A stretch of DNA of 64,000 nucleotides, taken from Arenibacter certesii DSM 19833. GTDB taxonomy: Bacteria > Bacteroidota > Bacteroidia > Flavobacteriales > Flavobacteriaceae. The translations under genes and the position numbers were made by a program. The stretch spans positions 1 through 64,000 of the forward strand of contig NZ_AUCB01000014.1 of assembly GCF_000429545.1 (NCBI RefSeq), in the 5' to 3' direction. Below are positions 25,236 through 32,721 of this stretch, one piece after another (within the stretch, counting starts at the first letter, position 1; each line of letters opens with the position of its first letter). The notes under the pieces are model-generated. The model worked only from the letters and a program-made list of their open reading frames with translations. It had not been told where the DNA came from and made no database searches.

Positions 25236-27395
25236 ATGGTAAAAAACATAATCTTAGTGTGTGGTGCACTTATCACTCTTATATCTTGTAATCAATATAA
25301 GACAAAAGATGTGTGGACCTATCCAAAACTAGACCCTAGTCCTAAAATTAAAGAATATTTCGGGACTAAGGTTTTAGATGATTACCATCAATTATCGAAT
25401 TTACAAGATACAGCAGTTCAGGATTGGTTTAATGCGCAAGATTCGTTGGCAGAAGCTTACTTTTTGAATAATGAACTTTTAGAACAATATAGAGATCGTT
25501 TTTACGGCCTGCAAAACAGAATTGTAGGTGATGTTAGTATGGTGAGAATCAGTGAATCAGGTAGTTATTTCTATTTGAAATATGATGAGCTGAAAGAAGC
25601 TGATGTATTATTTTATAAGAAAAATTTTTCTGAGCAAGAGATGGAAATTTATGATCCTTCTAAAAGGTACCCTGATAATCCAATCATTTCTTATCTAGCG
25701 CCTTCTTATGACGGAAAGAAGATAGCTATTGGCTTTGATTCTATGGAAGACTTTACTACCAAAGTGATTATTTATGACTTAGAGGAGAAAACTATTTTAA
25801 AAGAAGAAATTTCAAATATCAATCCAGACTTTGGGGGAATTGAATGGTTGCCAGATAGTTCAGGGTTTATATATCTGTATTTTCCTAACATAGATCTAAC
25901 CAAACCTAATTATAAGCAAAACTCCTATTCTGTAATCCATTTTCTAGGGGATAATCCCAATAGAAGAACAGCGATATTTGGTAAGGAAGAATCCTATAAG
26001 ATTACTTCGGATTCTTATCCAAAGATAAAGACTGGTTCCAGTTTAGATAACTATATTATTGCATATGCTGCAAAATCTGGAGATTTTTATGATAGTTTTA
26101 TAGCTAATACTATTGATGTCCTTTCAGATATTCCCAATTGGAAACCTTTTTTTACTACTACCGAAAGGATATATTATAATCAAGGCGAAATTAGAGGTAA
26201 GCACTTTATTTACAGAAGGGCTACTCCCGATGGAAATGAAATTTGCCAAGTTGATATCGAGGATGCTAACTTTTCTAATCCATTGATTCTAGCGAAAGGA
26301 AGTCGGGAAAATCCTATAACTAAATTTGAAGTAACTAAGGATTATATATACTTTGTTAAAGAAAAATATGGAGTTGAAATATCATTATTTAAAATTGATG
26401 AAAATAATAATGAGGGTCAGCTTACTCTTCCATTTGTTCCTGGTTATGCTTCCTTTTTTGGGGAGTCTATAACGCATAATGATATTGGCCTGGGTTTGGA
26501 TGGTTGGACTTCTGATTATGTAAGATATTGTATTGACTCTATAGGTAATATAGCTAAGGAGGGGTTATATAAAACAGCATCAATTCCCGACTATGAAAAT
26601 TTAGTCTATAAGCAAGTAATGGTAGTTTCACATGATGGAGAAGAAGTGCCACTTTCTTTAATTTATCGAAATGATTTGGAGTGGGACTCCAATAATGAGG
26701 TTTTTATAAATGTTTACGGCGCTTATGGTGTAAGTATGAATCCCTTTTTTTCTCCCATATTTTTGGATTGGGTAGAACAAGGAGGGATACTCGCTTTCCC
26801 ACATGTACGAGGGGGAGGTGAAAAAGGAAGGGAATGGCACCTGCAAGGAATGAAGGGCCTAAAAAGCAATTCATGGAAAGATCTAATCTCGTGTACAGAA
26901 TACCTTATTGAAAACGGATATGCTAAAAATGGATTATTGTCCTTATATACCAATAGTGCGGGGGGAATTACTGGAGGAATGGCTGTTAATGAACGTCCAG
27001 AACTATTTTCATCCTTTATAGCTGAGGTGCCTAGAATGCACCCGTTGGGCCTTGAATCCTCAACTAGTAGTAGCAGTACTAGCTATATGGAATATGGTAC
27101 AATAAAAGATAGTCTAGAATTTCTTGGACTTTTAAAGATGGACCCCTATTTAAATCTTAAATCAGATACCGAATATCCAGCAACTTTAATAATGCCTAGC
27201 AGCAGTGATGACCGTATCCCTCTATGGGATAGCGCAAAATATATTGCTAAACTTCAGGCTAATAACACTGCTAATACTCCTGCTTTGATGGATATAGATT
27301 ATGAATCAGGACATGAGAACTCAGCGGGTTACGACGCGGAGATTGAAACCTATGCACGTATCTTTAGCTTCGCAAAAACGAATATGCAGCACTAG
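25236..27395 (+). CDS. Prolyl oligopeptidase-family (S9) lipoprotein
   Basis: This 719-residue protein has a lipoprotein signal (ILVCGALITLISC, lipobox Cys18). It also has the POP N-terminal pattern (YFGTKVLDDYHQLSNLQDT), a beta-propeller region to about 440, and an alpha/beta hydrolase domain with YGAYGVSMNPFFSP and FPHVRGGGEKGREWH. The putative triad is Ser574 in YTNSAGGITGG, Asp658 or Asp659 in SSDDRIP and His693 in ESGHENSAG. The usual Gly before the nucleophile elbow is Thr (TNSAGG rather than GxSxGG). It follows the peptide gene by 57 nt, so it may degrade, trim or cyclise that peptide at the cell envelope. POP enzymes are known to do each of these in other systems. Confidence 0.88.
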   Translation: MVKNIILVCGALITLISCNQYKTKDVWTYPKLDPSPKIKEYFGTKVLDDYHQLSNLQDTAVQDWFNAQDSLAEAYFLNNELLEQYRDRFYGLQNRIVGDVSMVRISESGSYFYLKYDELKEADVLFYKKNFSEQEMEIYDPSKRYPDNPIISYLAPSYDGKKIAIGFDSMEDFTTKVIIYDLEEKTILKEEISNINPDFGGIEWLPDSSGFIYLYFPNIDLTKPNYKQNSYSVIHFLGDNPNRRTAIFGKEESYKITSDSYPKIKTGSSLDNYIIAYAAKSGDFYDSFIANTIDVLSDIPNWKPFFTTTERIYYNQGEIRGKHFIYRRATPDGNEICQVDIEDANFSNPLILAKGSRENPITKFEVTKDYIYFVKEKYGVEISLFKIDENNNEGQLTLPFVPGYASFFGESITHNDIGLGLDGWTSDYVRYCIDSIGNIAKEGLYKTASIPDYENLVYKQVMVVSHDGEEVPLSLIYRNDLEWDSNNEVFINVYGAYGVSMNPFFSPIFLDWVEQGGILAFPHVRGGGEKGREWHLQGMKGLKSNSWKDLISCTEYLIENGYAKNGLLSLYTNSAGGITGGMAVNERPELFSSFIAEVPRMHPLGLESSTSSSSTSYMEYGTIKDSLEFLGLLKMDPYLNLKSDTEYPATLIMPSSSDDRIPLWDSAKYIAKLQANNTANTPALMDIDYESGHENSAGYDAEIETYARIFSFAKTNMQH

Positions 27396-27453
27396 AATTA
27401 TCATATATTAATATTAACCTCCATTTATATACAATTCTCTCCAATCATTTGGT

Positions 27454-27489
27454 CGTCATTTATAAACGGCACCCATCATTTATAAATGA
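27454..27489. promoter_or_regulatory. Two further copies of the tcatttataaa(t) palindrome
   Basis: Copies cgtcatttataaacg (27454-27468, one arm imperfect) and tcatttataaatga (27476-27489, perfect) are 22 bp apart, about two helical turns. They lie downstream of the peptidase and about 110 nt before rteC. With the copy at 24951-24968 they bracket the peptide-peptidase pair. Two copies two turns apart favour a protein-binding site. Confidence 0.5.
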
Positions 27490-27594
27490 CTTCCTATCAG
27501 ATTTTTTATTCTTTCTTTTTCTAATGATATTTAGAATGGCAACAAAAATGGATGGTTTTAAATTGAAAAAAACGGTTCATTGGAAAGAAAGAAA

Positions 27595-28410
27595 ATGAAT
27601 TGGTTAATATCACATGAAGAAATTGAATCAGAATTAATTCAGATAGAGCAATCGTTCCTAAATACGATTGTAGCTTACAATAAAGCCATTTCTTATTGTC
27701 AACTTATTTTGGAGCAATATCGCTCAGTAGTTGTATCCAATGGTTTCCCTGATGAAGTATCTGAAATTCAATTTTTTAAAATAGAAAAACCATTTCTTTT
27801 TGGTCAACTTTTACGGTATATACATCAGTTGAATTTTGAACTCGAATATGCGAAAATTGCTTATGATGCTAACGAGAGGATTATTCCCCAAAAGATTCTA
27901 GAAGTAAACACCTACCTGTTCAATCATAGAGACATAGTGCTTTATGTTGAACTAGGAAATGATAGTTTAGATCAACAGTATTTTTTACGAAAAAATAGGG
28001 GATTTTGTATTTCTCCCAGTTCTAATGGATTTAGTTTTGACCCAGACTTTAGTTCCTCCCATGATGTGCTTCTAGCTAACATATTTGGTTATCAGGGTTT
28101 TCTTCAATTTTTACAACAGAAATTAGGTTCTGCTAGTCTCAATCCAGATTTTACCATTCCTCAAATTAACTGGACAAAATCTAAGACTGCCCTTATCGAA
28201 TTAGGGTTCGCCTTGTTCTATAGCGGTGTTATAAATCATGGAAATGCTAGTTTGAAATCTATAATGCAATTTTTGGAAGAGGTAACAGGGATGGATTTGG
28301 GAAATTATCATCATACCGCAATCCGGATCAGAAACCGTTCCAACCCCACAAAATTCATGGATAAACTTAGAGATTCCTTACAGGATTGGGTGGCCGATCT
28401 TGACGATTAA
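27595..28410 (+). CDS. rteC: RteC-family regulator of conjugative transposon
   Basis: This protein of about 271 residues matches RteC of CTnDOT-like elements: an N-terminal helical region (ELIQIEQSFLNTIVAYNKAI, FKIEKPFLFGQLLRYIHQLNFE) and a winged-helix-like C-terminal domain (WTKSKTALIELGFALFYSGV, SLKSIMQFLEEVTGMDLGNY, RIRNRSNPTKFMDKLRDSL). In CTnDOT, RteC activates excision genes. ATG at 27595 is preferred over a TTG at 27580. It marks the left side of the conjugation module. The excision genes that RteC normally controls are not visible here. Downstream is a palindrome at 28425. Confidence 0.92.
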   Translation: MNWLISHEEIESELIQIEQSFLNTIVAYNKAISYCQLILEQYRSVVVSNGFPDEVSEIQFFKIEKPFLFGQLLRYIHQLNFELEYAKIAYDANERIIPQKILEVNTYLFNHRDIVLYVELGNDSLDQQYFLRKNRGFCISPSSNGFSFDPDFSSSHDVLLANIFGYQGFLQFLQQKLGSASLNPDFTIPQINWTKSKTALIELGFALFYSGVINHGNASLKSIMQFLEEVTGMDLGNYHHTAIRIRNRSNPTKFMDKLRDSLQDWVADLDD

Positions 28411-28424
28411 AAAAATGTAGAGTC

Positions 28425-28440
28425 AATGTCAATTGACATT
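28425..28440. promoter_or_regulatory. 16-bp palindrome aatgtcaattgacatt after rteC
   Basis: This perfect palindrome starts 15 nt after the rteC stop and is followed by a short T-run, so it could be a terminator. A partial copy (aatgtcaattgg, 28549-28560) lies about 85 nt before the next start at 28644, which argues for a binding site instead. A related gtcaatgg also occurs before that copy. Confidence 0.45.
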
Positions 28441-28643
28441 TTATACTTTGCGTAGGAATCAACCAAATTATGCCAATTTCCACCTTGATTTAGGTTTTTA
28501 TTCTACAATATTCTTCTAATTTAATGCAATTTTCAGTTTTGTCAATGGAATGTCAATTGGCTGTTTATTCCAAAACTCTTTTTCATTTTTGTGTTGTAAT
28601 CATAGACTAATGCAATTCTGCTGGTCTCACTAAAATTAAAGAG

Positions 28644-29315
28644 ATGAATTATATTAGACATTTAAATTCCATTTTAGCCCTGTTCACCAAGGATCAAAGA
28701 TTGAATCCTACTCACATTAGTACTTATATCGCTTTGTTCCAACTGTGGAATATTAATCGTTTTACTGATACTTTCTATTTGAACCGAGAGGAAGTAATGC
28801 GCATTGCGAAGGTAGGCTCAAAGAACACTTATCATCGCTGTCTTAAGGAATTGGATCGTTGGAAATATATCCGGTATTTACCATCTCATAATCCGTACAA
28901 AGGAAGTCGGGTACACATGCTCAATTTTGATAGATCTAGTGGTACTAGTTCTAAGACAACCGATAGTTCAGGTGGAGACCAAGTAATGGGACAAGCATTA
29001 GTACCTACTATAAACATTAATAAACAAAATAAAAACATTAATAAACTTAAGCTACCCAAAAGTGAAAATGAAGTTTTAATTTTTTTTAAAAAAGAAAAAT
29101 GGCCTGCTATAGAAGGGAAAAAATTTTATAACCATTACACTTCAATAAGTTGGAAATTGGGAGGAAAAATCATGATAGAGGATTGGCATTCTACCGCCAG
29201 GAATTGGATGTTAAAAGCCGATGAAATAAATAAAGAAAATGTGGCTAATGGACCATCCCAAAAACGAGACAACCTAAAAGTAACTAAAAATAAGGATTAT
29301 GGACAACCCCTCTAA
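28644..29315 (+). CDS. HTH replication-initiator-like protein of the conjugative element
   Basis: This 223-residue protein has an N-terminal winged-helix region: PTHISTYIALFQLWNINRF, LNREEVMRIAKVGSKNTYHR and CLKELDRWKYIRYLPSHNPY. This resembles the DNA-binding domain of DnaD/RepA-type primosome proteins and phage replication organisers. A linker rich in Ser, Asn and Lys follows, then a C-terminal helical motif (FYNHYTSISWKLGGKIMIED, WHSTARNWMLKAD) typical of the DnaD-like tail. It overlaps the DnaC-like ATPase by 17 nt, the usual initiator plus loader pairing. It probably starts replication of the element. Confidence 0.7.
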   Translation: MNYIRHLNSILALFTKDQRLNPTHISTYIALFQLWNINRFTDTFYLNREEVMRIAKVGSKNTYHRCLKELDRWKYIRYLPSHNPYKGSRVHMLNFDRSSGTSSKTTDSSGGDQVMGQALVPTININKQNKNINKLKLPKSENEVLIFFKKEKWPAIEGKKFYNHYTSISWKLGGKIMIEDWHSTARNWMLKADEINKENVANGPSQKRDNLKVTKNKDYGQPL

Positions 29316-29961
29316 AATAATTGAGAATGGTATTGAATATTCCCTTGGGGTATTTGACGGTCATGAGGTGTTCTATGATTTTGATAAGATTCTTATCTAC
29401 CTGAACGCGAAAGGGAAACTGCTTTTTGGAAATCAGTTTAAAATTTACGACCAAGACCGAGATATCGTATTTAAACTCTGCAATTATTTTATTAAAGATA
29501 GGGCGTATTGTGAAAAAGAGCATATTGATATTCAAAAGGGAGTGATGCTGACTGGCCCTGTGGGCTGTGGTAAGACAAGTTTGATGAAGCTGATACGCTA
29601 TATTGTCCCAATGCAACGTCCATATGTGGTAATCCCATCACGAAACATAACTTTTAGTTTCAATTATTTAGGCTATAAAACCATTGAGGACTTTGGGAAC
29701 AGTAAATCCTACTGTTTTGATGACCTTGGGATAGAACCAATGGGTCGCTATTATGGCCATGACTGCAACGTATTGGGCGAGGTATTACTTTCCCGATACG
29801 AATTGTTCCTAGAGACTAAGGGAAAGGTAAAGACTTATGCCACAACCAACCTGAATGCTGGGGAATTGGAAGAAGTTTACGGGAATCGGGTCCGCAGCCG
29901 TATGCGCGACCTTTTTAACCTGATCGCATTTGATAAGAAAACAAACGATAAACGCAAGTAA
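29299..29961 (+). CDS. DnaC/IstB-like AAA+ ATPase (helicase loader)
   Basis: This 220-residue protein has Walker A TGPVGCGKTSLM near residue 84 and a Walker B-like SYCFDDLGIEP near 137, with sensor/arginine-finger region TYATTNLNAGELEEVYGNRV and RSRMRDLFNLIAF. This order is typical of DnaC/IstB-like loaders. It overlaps the initiator-like gene by 17 nt and is followed 2 nt later by an EEP-family protein. It most likely loads helicase during replication of the element. It is not IstB of an IS21, because no istA is adjacent. Confidence 0.85.
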   Translation: MDNPSKIIENGIEYSLGVFDGHEVFYDFDKILIYLNAKGKLLFGNQFKIYDQDRDIVFKLCNYFIKDRAYCEKEHIDIQKGVMLTGPVGCGKTSLMKLIRYIVPMQRPYVVIPSRNITFSFNYLGYKTIEDFGNSKSYCFDDLGIEPMGRYYGHDCNVLGEVLLSRYELFLETKGKVKTYATTNLNAGELEEVYGNRVRSRMRDLFNLIAFDKKTNDKRK

Positions 29962-29963
29962 TT

Positions 29964-31091
29964 ATGAAAATTACCACTTTTAATATTCAAAACCTTTTCC
30001 ATAGGGATCGGAGCAATTCTAAAAAAGCCTTCGGGAAATGTATGTCCGATTGGGTAAAAGAACTCGATGATCTTTTAATTAAAAATACTTCAAACAGCTC
30101 GAATTCCGAGCGCATTCAAGAGTTAACCTTTTTGCTAGGGTTCGATAAGACCTTCCACCAGCCCTATGCTGTAATGCGCCGACGGGCGGGATTTCTTTTT
30201 TTAAAGGGTAAGAATTACTCTAAGGAGCTGGCTGCCAATGAAATTACTGATTGGAATGGCTGGGTATCCCTCCAGACCGTTCCCATTCAAAGACTGGCCA
30301 CAGTAAATAAAGCGAAGGTAATCGCCGATATGGATCCTGATATATTATTACTGCAGGAGATTGAAGACAGAGCCTCCCTGGAAGAGTTTAATCAGGAGAT
30401 TTTACCGGAAATGGGTTGTAGTCCATTTGATCAAATATTCGTGGTGCAAGGAAATGATGCCCGTGGATTGGAAATGGCGATCCTCACCAAGAGAGGTTTT
30501 AAACTGGAATCCATTCGAAGCCATATCTACGATAACCACGGACGTTGGAATCGGCTCTTTAATAGAGATTTGTTGGAATACGAGATTATCACCCCGTCCG
30601 GCAGTAATTGCCACCTTATTTCTGCTTATTTTCAGGAACGTACGGCAGAGATAGATAAAAGCGATTTAATTCGAAAGAAGCAGGCTAAAAAAGTTGCAGA
30701 AGTTTATCAAAAATTACAAGAGAAAGGGATTTCCAATATTGTCGTCGCTGGAACTTTAAACGATGTCCCTTACAGCGATTGCCTCACTCCACTGCTTCGT
30801 GGGACTGAACTAACCGATATAGTCAAACATCCCTCTTTCAATGTAGATATAGATCAGGGAAAAGATGCCACTTATTTTCGTATGGGAGCCTACCGAATGG
30901 GGGTGAACATAAAGCAAAAAGATTATCTCCTGCTATCTCCAGAACTATTTAAAAAAGTTAATGTAGGGGGACTTAATCGTAAAGCCCTTTGGCCCGCCAT
31001 GAAACCCATGTGGTCTGTTTATTCCACGGTTTATGACAAAACACTGCAGGCTAGTGAGCACCCTGCATTGTGGGCAGACATTAGAATTTAA
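29964..31091 (+). CDS. Endonuclease/exonuclease/phosphatase (EEP) family protein
   Basis: This 375-residue protein starts ITTFNIQNLFHRDRSN (EEP N-terminal strand with the metal-linked Asn). It has DILLQEIEDRASL (catalytic Glu), VVAGTLNDVPYSDC (the GDFND-like motif with Gly-Asp replaced by Gly-Thr) and SEHPALWADI (terminal catalytic His). Such proteins cleave DNA, RNA or phosphodiesters. The substrate cannot be predicted. It is co-oriented with and 2 nt after the helicase loader. The GDFND change (GTLND) may weaken catalysis. The gene is a frequent companion of Bacteroidetes conjugative elements. Confidence 0.8.
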   Translation: MKITTFNIQNLFHRDRSNSKKAFGKCMSDWVKELDDLLIKNTSNSSNSERIQELTFLLGFDKTFHQPYAVMRRRAGFLFLKGKNYSKELAANEITDWNGWVSLQTVPIQRLATVNKAKVIADMDPDILLLQEIEDRASLEEFNQEILPEMGCSPFDQIFVVQGNDARGLEMAILTKRGFKLESIRSHIYDNHGRWNRLFNRDLLEYEIITPSGSNCHLISAYFQERTAEIDKSDLIRKKQAKKVAEVYQKLQEKGISNIVVAGTLNDVPYSDCLTPLLRGTELTDIVKHPSFNVDIDQGKDATYFRMGAYRMGVNIKQKDYLLLSPELFKKVNVGGLNRKALWPAMKPMWSVYSTVYDKTLQASEHPALWADIRI

Positions 31092-31188
31092 ATTTTTTAA
31101 AATTTTTAATGACAACTTGAAACCCTAAAGCTACAGTAATTAGGACTTCTTTAATATTCTGGAATACGGCGGTAAATATTTCTTTCAT
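31081..31188 (-). CDS. Possible 35-residue hydrophobic small protein
   Basis: A short frame opposite the 3' end of the EEP gene reads MKEIFTAVFQNIKEVLITVA, then LGFQVVIKNFKKFKF. It has an amphipathic or membrane-prone stretch and a lysine-rich end. It is co-oriented with the amidase and 60 nt downstream of its stop. It could be a small membrane protein or chance. Only length, composition and a clean ATG support it. Confidence 0.25.
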   Translation of the reverse strand: MKEIFTAVFQNIKEVLITVALGFQVVIKNFKKFKF

Positions 31189-31248
31189 CTTTTTATGTTT
31201 AGGAGATTAATGTCCGATGTAATTTTAAATTAAGATTCTAGATTGTTG

Positions 31249-31917
31249 CTACGGGTTAATTTCAATCATTTTGTAATGGTTTAGACTCTGAAGGATCGTC
31301 AATGCTATCGCATGGATATTTACTTCTTTGTCCATGTACATGGCTTCATCTCGATTGGATAAATACCCCAACTCCATCAAAACAGAAGGCACATGTTCGC
31401 TCGTTTCCCTGAGTACTTTAAAGTTGGCAAACTTAACACCGCGACCTATATAGCCTAGATCCTTACTCAGGGCTTCCTGAAGGGAATAGGCCAGGTAGAT
31501 AGCTTCCTTAGTATTTTGACCATTGCTTTTAGAGACATAGGCCTCAATCCCCTTGGCATTAGGGTTTTCAGAATGATTGCAATGCAAGGATATAAATAGA
31601 TCAGCATTTAGTTTTTTTACCAGTTTTGCCCTATCGCCTAAGGAAATCAAGGTGTCGGTACTTCTAGTGAGATATATTTCAAAAGCATTATTAGGGAAGT
31701 ATCGATTGTAGTAGACCATCTTTTTGGCAATTTTAAATACCACATCCTTTTCCACTATCCTATTTTCTCCAGTAGTACCAGAATCGATTCCGCCATGTCC
31801 TGGGTCAATGATAATTACCTTTTTCTTGTGTAGTATTATTTGAGGATATAAGGTGAAAGGATACCCGAAAATTAGAATTGTGATTAAAAATGAGAATGTA
31901 AGGTTAGGTCTGAACAT
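31249..31917 (-). CDS. N-acetylmuramoyl-L-alanine amidase (amidase_3 family)
   Basis: This 222-residue exported enzyme has an N-terminal hydrophobic signal (FSFLITILIFGYPFTLYPQ). The zinc ligands appear in IIDPGHGGIDSGTTG (His), NRIVEKDVVFKIA (Glu) and SLHCNHSENPNAKGIEAYV (His). The catalytic Glu is in SVLMELGYLSNRDEA. It cuts the stem peptide from peptidoglycan glycan chains. It sits reversed just before the tra operon and could open the cell wall for the conjugation channel, as lytic enzymes do in other type IV systems. It has no cell-wall-binding or AMIN domain. Confidence 0.9.
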   Translation of the reverse strand: MFRPNLTFSFLITILIFGYPFTLYPQIILHKKKVIIIDPGHGGIDSGTTGENRIVEKDVVFKIAKKMVYYNRYFPNNAFEIYLTRSTDTLISLGDRAKLVKKLNADLFISLHCNHSENPNAKGIEAYVSKSNGQNTKEAIYLAYSLQEALSKDLGYIGRGVKFANFKVLRETSEHVPSVLMELGYLSNRDEAMYMDKEVNIHAIALTILQSLNHYKMIEINP

Positions 31918-32115
31918 TGATTCTTGTTTTTAAACAATATGCAATGTTTTCCTTCTATTCTTGATGATTGTTTAAAGTTTAACAGGTTTTTGAGTTAAAG
32001 TTTAGGGATTTTTCATATTGAGCCACATTATGCAATAGATTTCATAAAGTTTAGTCGACATAGGCTGTGTAGATGGCTAGCTACTTAGGGAATTAATAAC
32101 TAAAAACAACCAGTT

Positions 32116-32403
32116 ATGAAAAAATCACTTTATATGTTAACAGTAATACTGCTCATGATAACTCCCGCTTTTGGACAGATTGGTGGAATCGAAGATTCTG
32201 TAAACGATGTTTCAGATACCATTAGAACCATCTTCCCAATAATTCTAGGAGTAATTTTTCTAGTGGGATTTTTATTTAACGCAGGACATTTCTTTGGGGA
32301 GAATTCCGATCTCAAAAAGGGAATTACTCGTGTACTTGTCTTTGTACTAATTGCGGGAGCAGTTGTAGGAATATTTACTTACCTGATTACGATTGTAGTT
32401 TAA
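32116..32403 (+). CDS. traE: TraE-like (VirB2-like) small membrane protein
   Basis: This 95-residue protein has a signal-like start (LYMLTVILLMITPAFGQ) and two membrane helices (IFPIILGVIFLVGFLFNAG and VLVFVLIAGAVVGIFTYLIT), the form of VirB2/TrbC-type pilins and Bacteroidetes TraE. It is the first gene of the tra operon, followed by a VirB3-like protein and the VirB4-like ATPase in the usual order. The identity of such short proteins rests on topology and position. Confidence 0.75.
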   Translation: MKKSLYMLTVILLMITPAFGQIGGIEDSVNDVSDTIRTIFPIILGVIFLVGFLFNAGHFFGENSDLKKGITRVLVFVLIAGAVVGIFTYLITIVV

Positions 32404-32436
32404 AAATCTGGATGTTAGAATTTTATCAAAAGAAGT

Positions 32437-32721
32437 ATGAAAAAATTTGATGTGTATAGAAACATAAGAAAACGGGCAGTCATATTTGGTCTTCCAATAT
32501 CACTATTTGCTTTGATAATGGTTTCCATAATAGTTTCTCTCTTGGTCATTATTTTTTCTTTCAGTTTTAGGTTGATCATAGTTGCTTTGATTTTCAATAT
32601 CCTTCTATACATCACCTTGATCCGTGTGGCCAATAATTTTCGGTTTCAGCCAATTATAAAAATATTCCCAGATATCATTAGTAATAAAAGAAACTCCGGT
32701 ATAGATTATGAAGAAGATTAA
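32437..32721 (+). CDS. traF: TraF-like (VirB3-like) inner membrane protein
   Basis: This 94-residue protein has two adjacent membrane helices (residues about 20-60) and a basic start (DVYRNIRKRAVIFGLPISL), as in VirB3 and Bacteroidetes TraF. It overlaps traG by 14 nt, consistent with its partnership with the VirB4-type ATPase. It ends in a charged tail (NSGIDYEED). The call depends on topology and position more than sequence. Confidence 0.7.
   Translation: MKKFDVYRNIRKRAVIFGLPISLFALIMVSIIVSLLVIIFSFSFRLIIVALIFNILLYITLIRVANNFRFQPIIKIFPDIISNKRNSGIDYEED

Noticed and set aside
29299-29961. Reading the ATPase as IstB of an IS21 element
   Set aside because: No istA or IS21 repeats are adjacent, and it overlaps an initiator-like gene, which fits a DnaC-like loader better.
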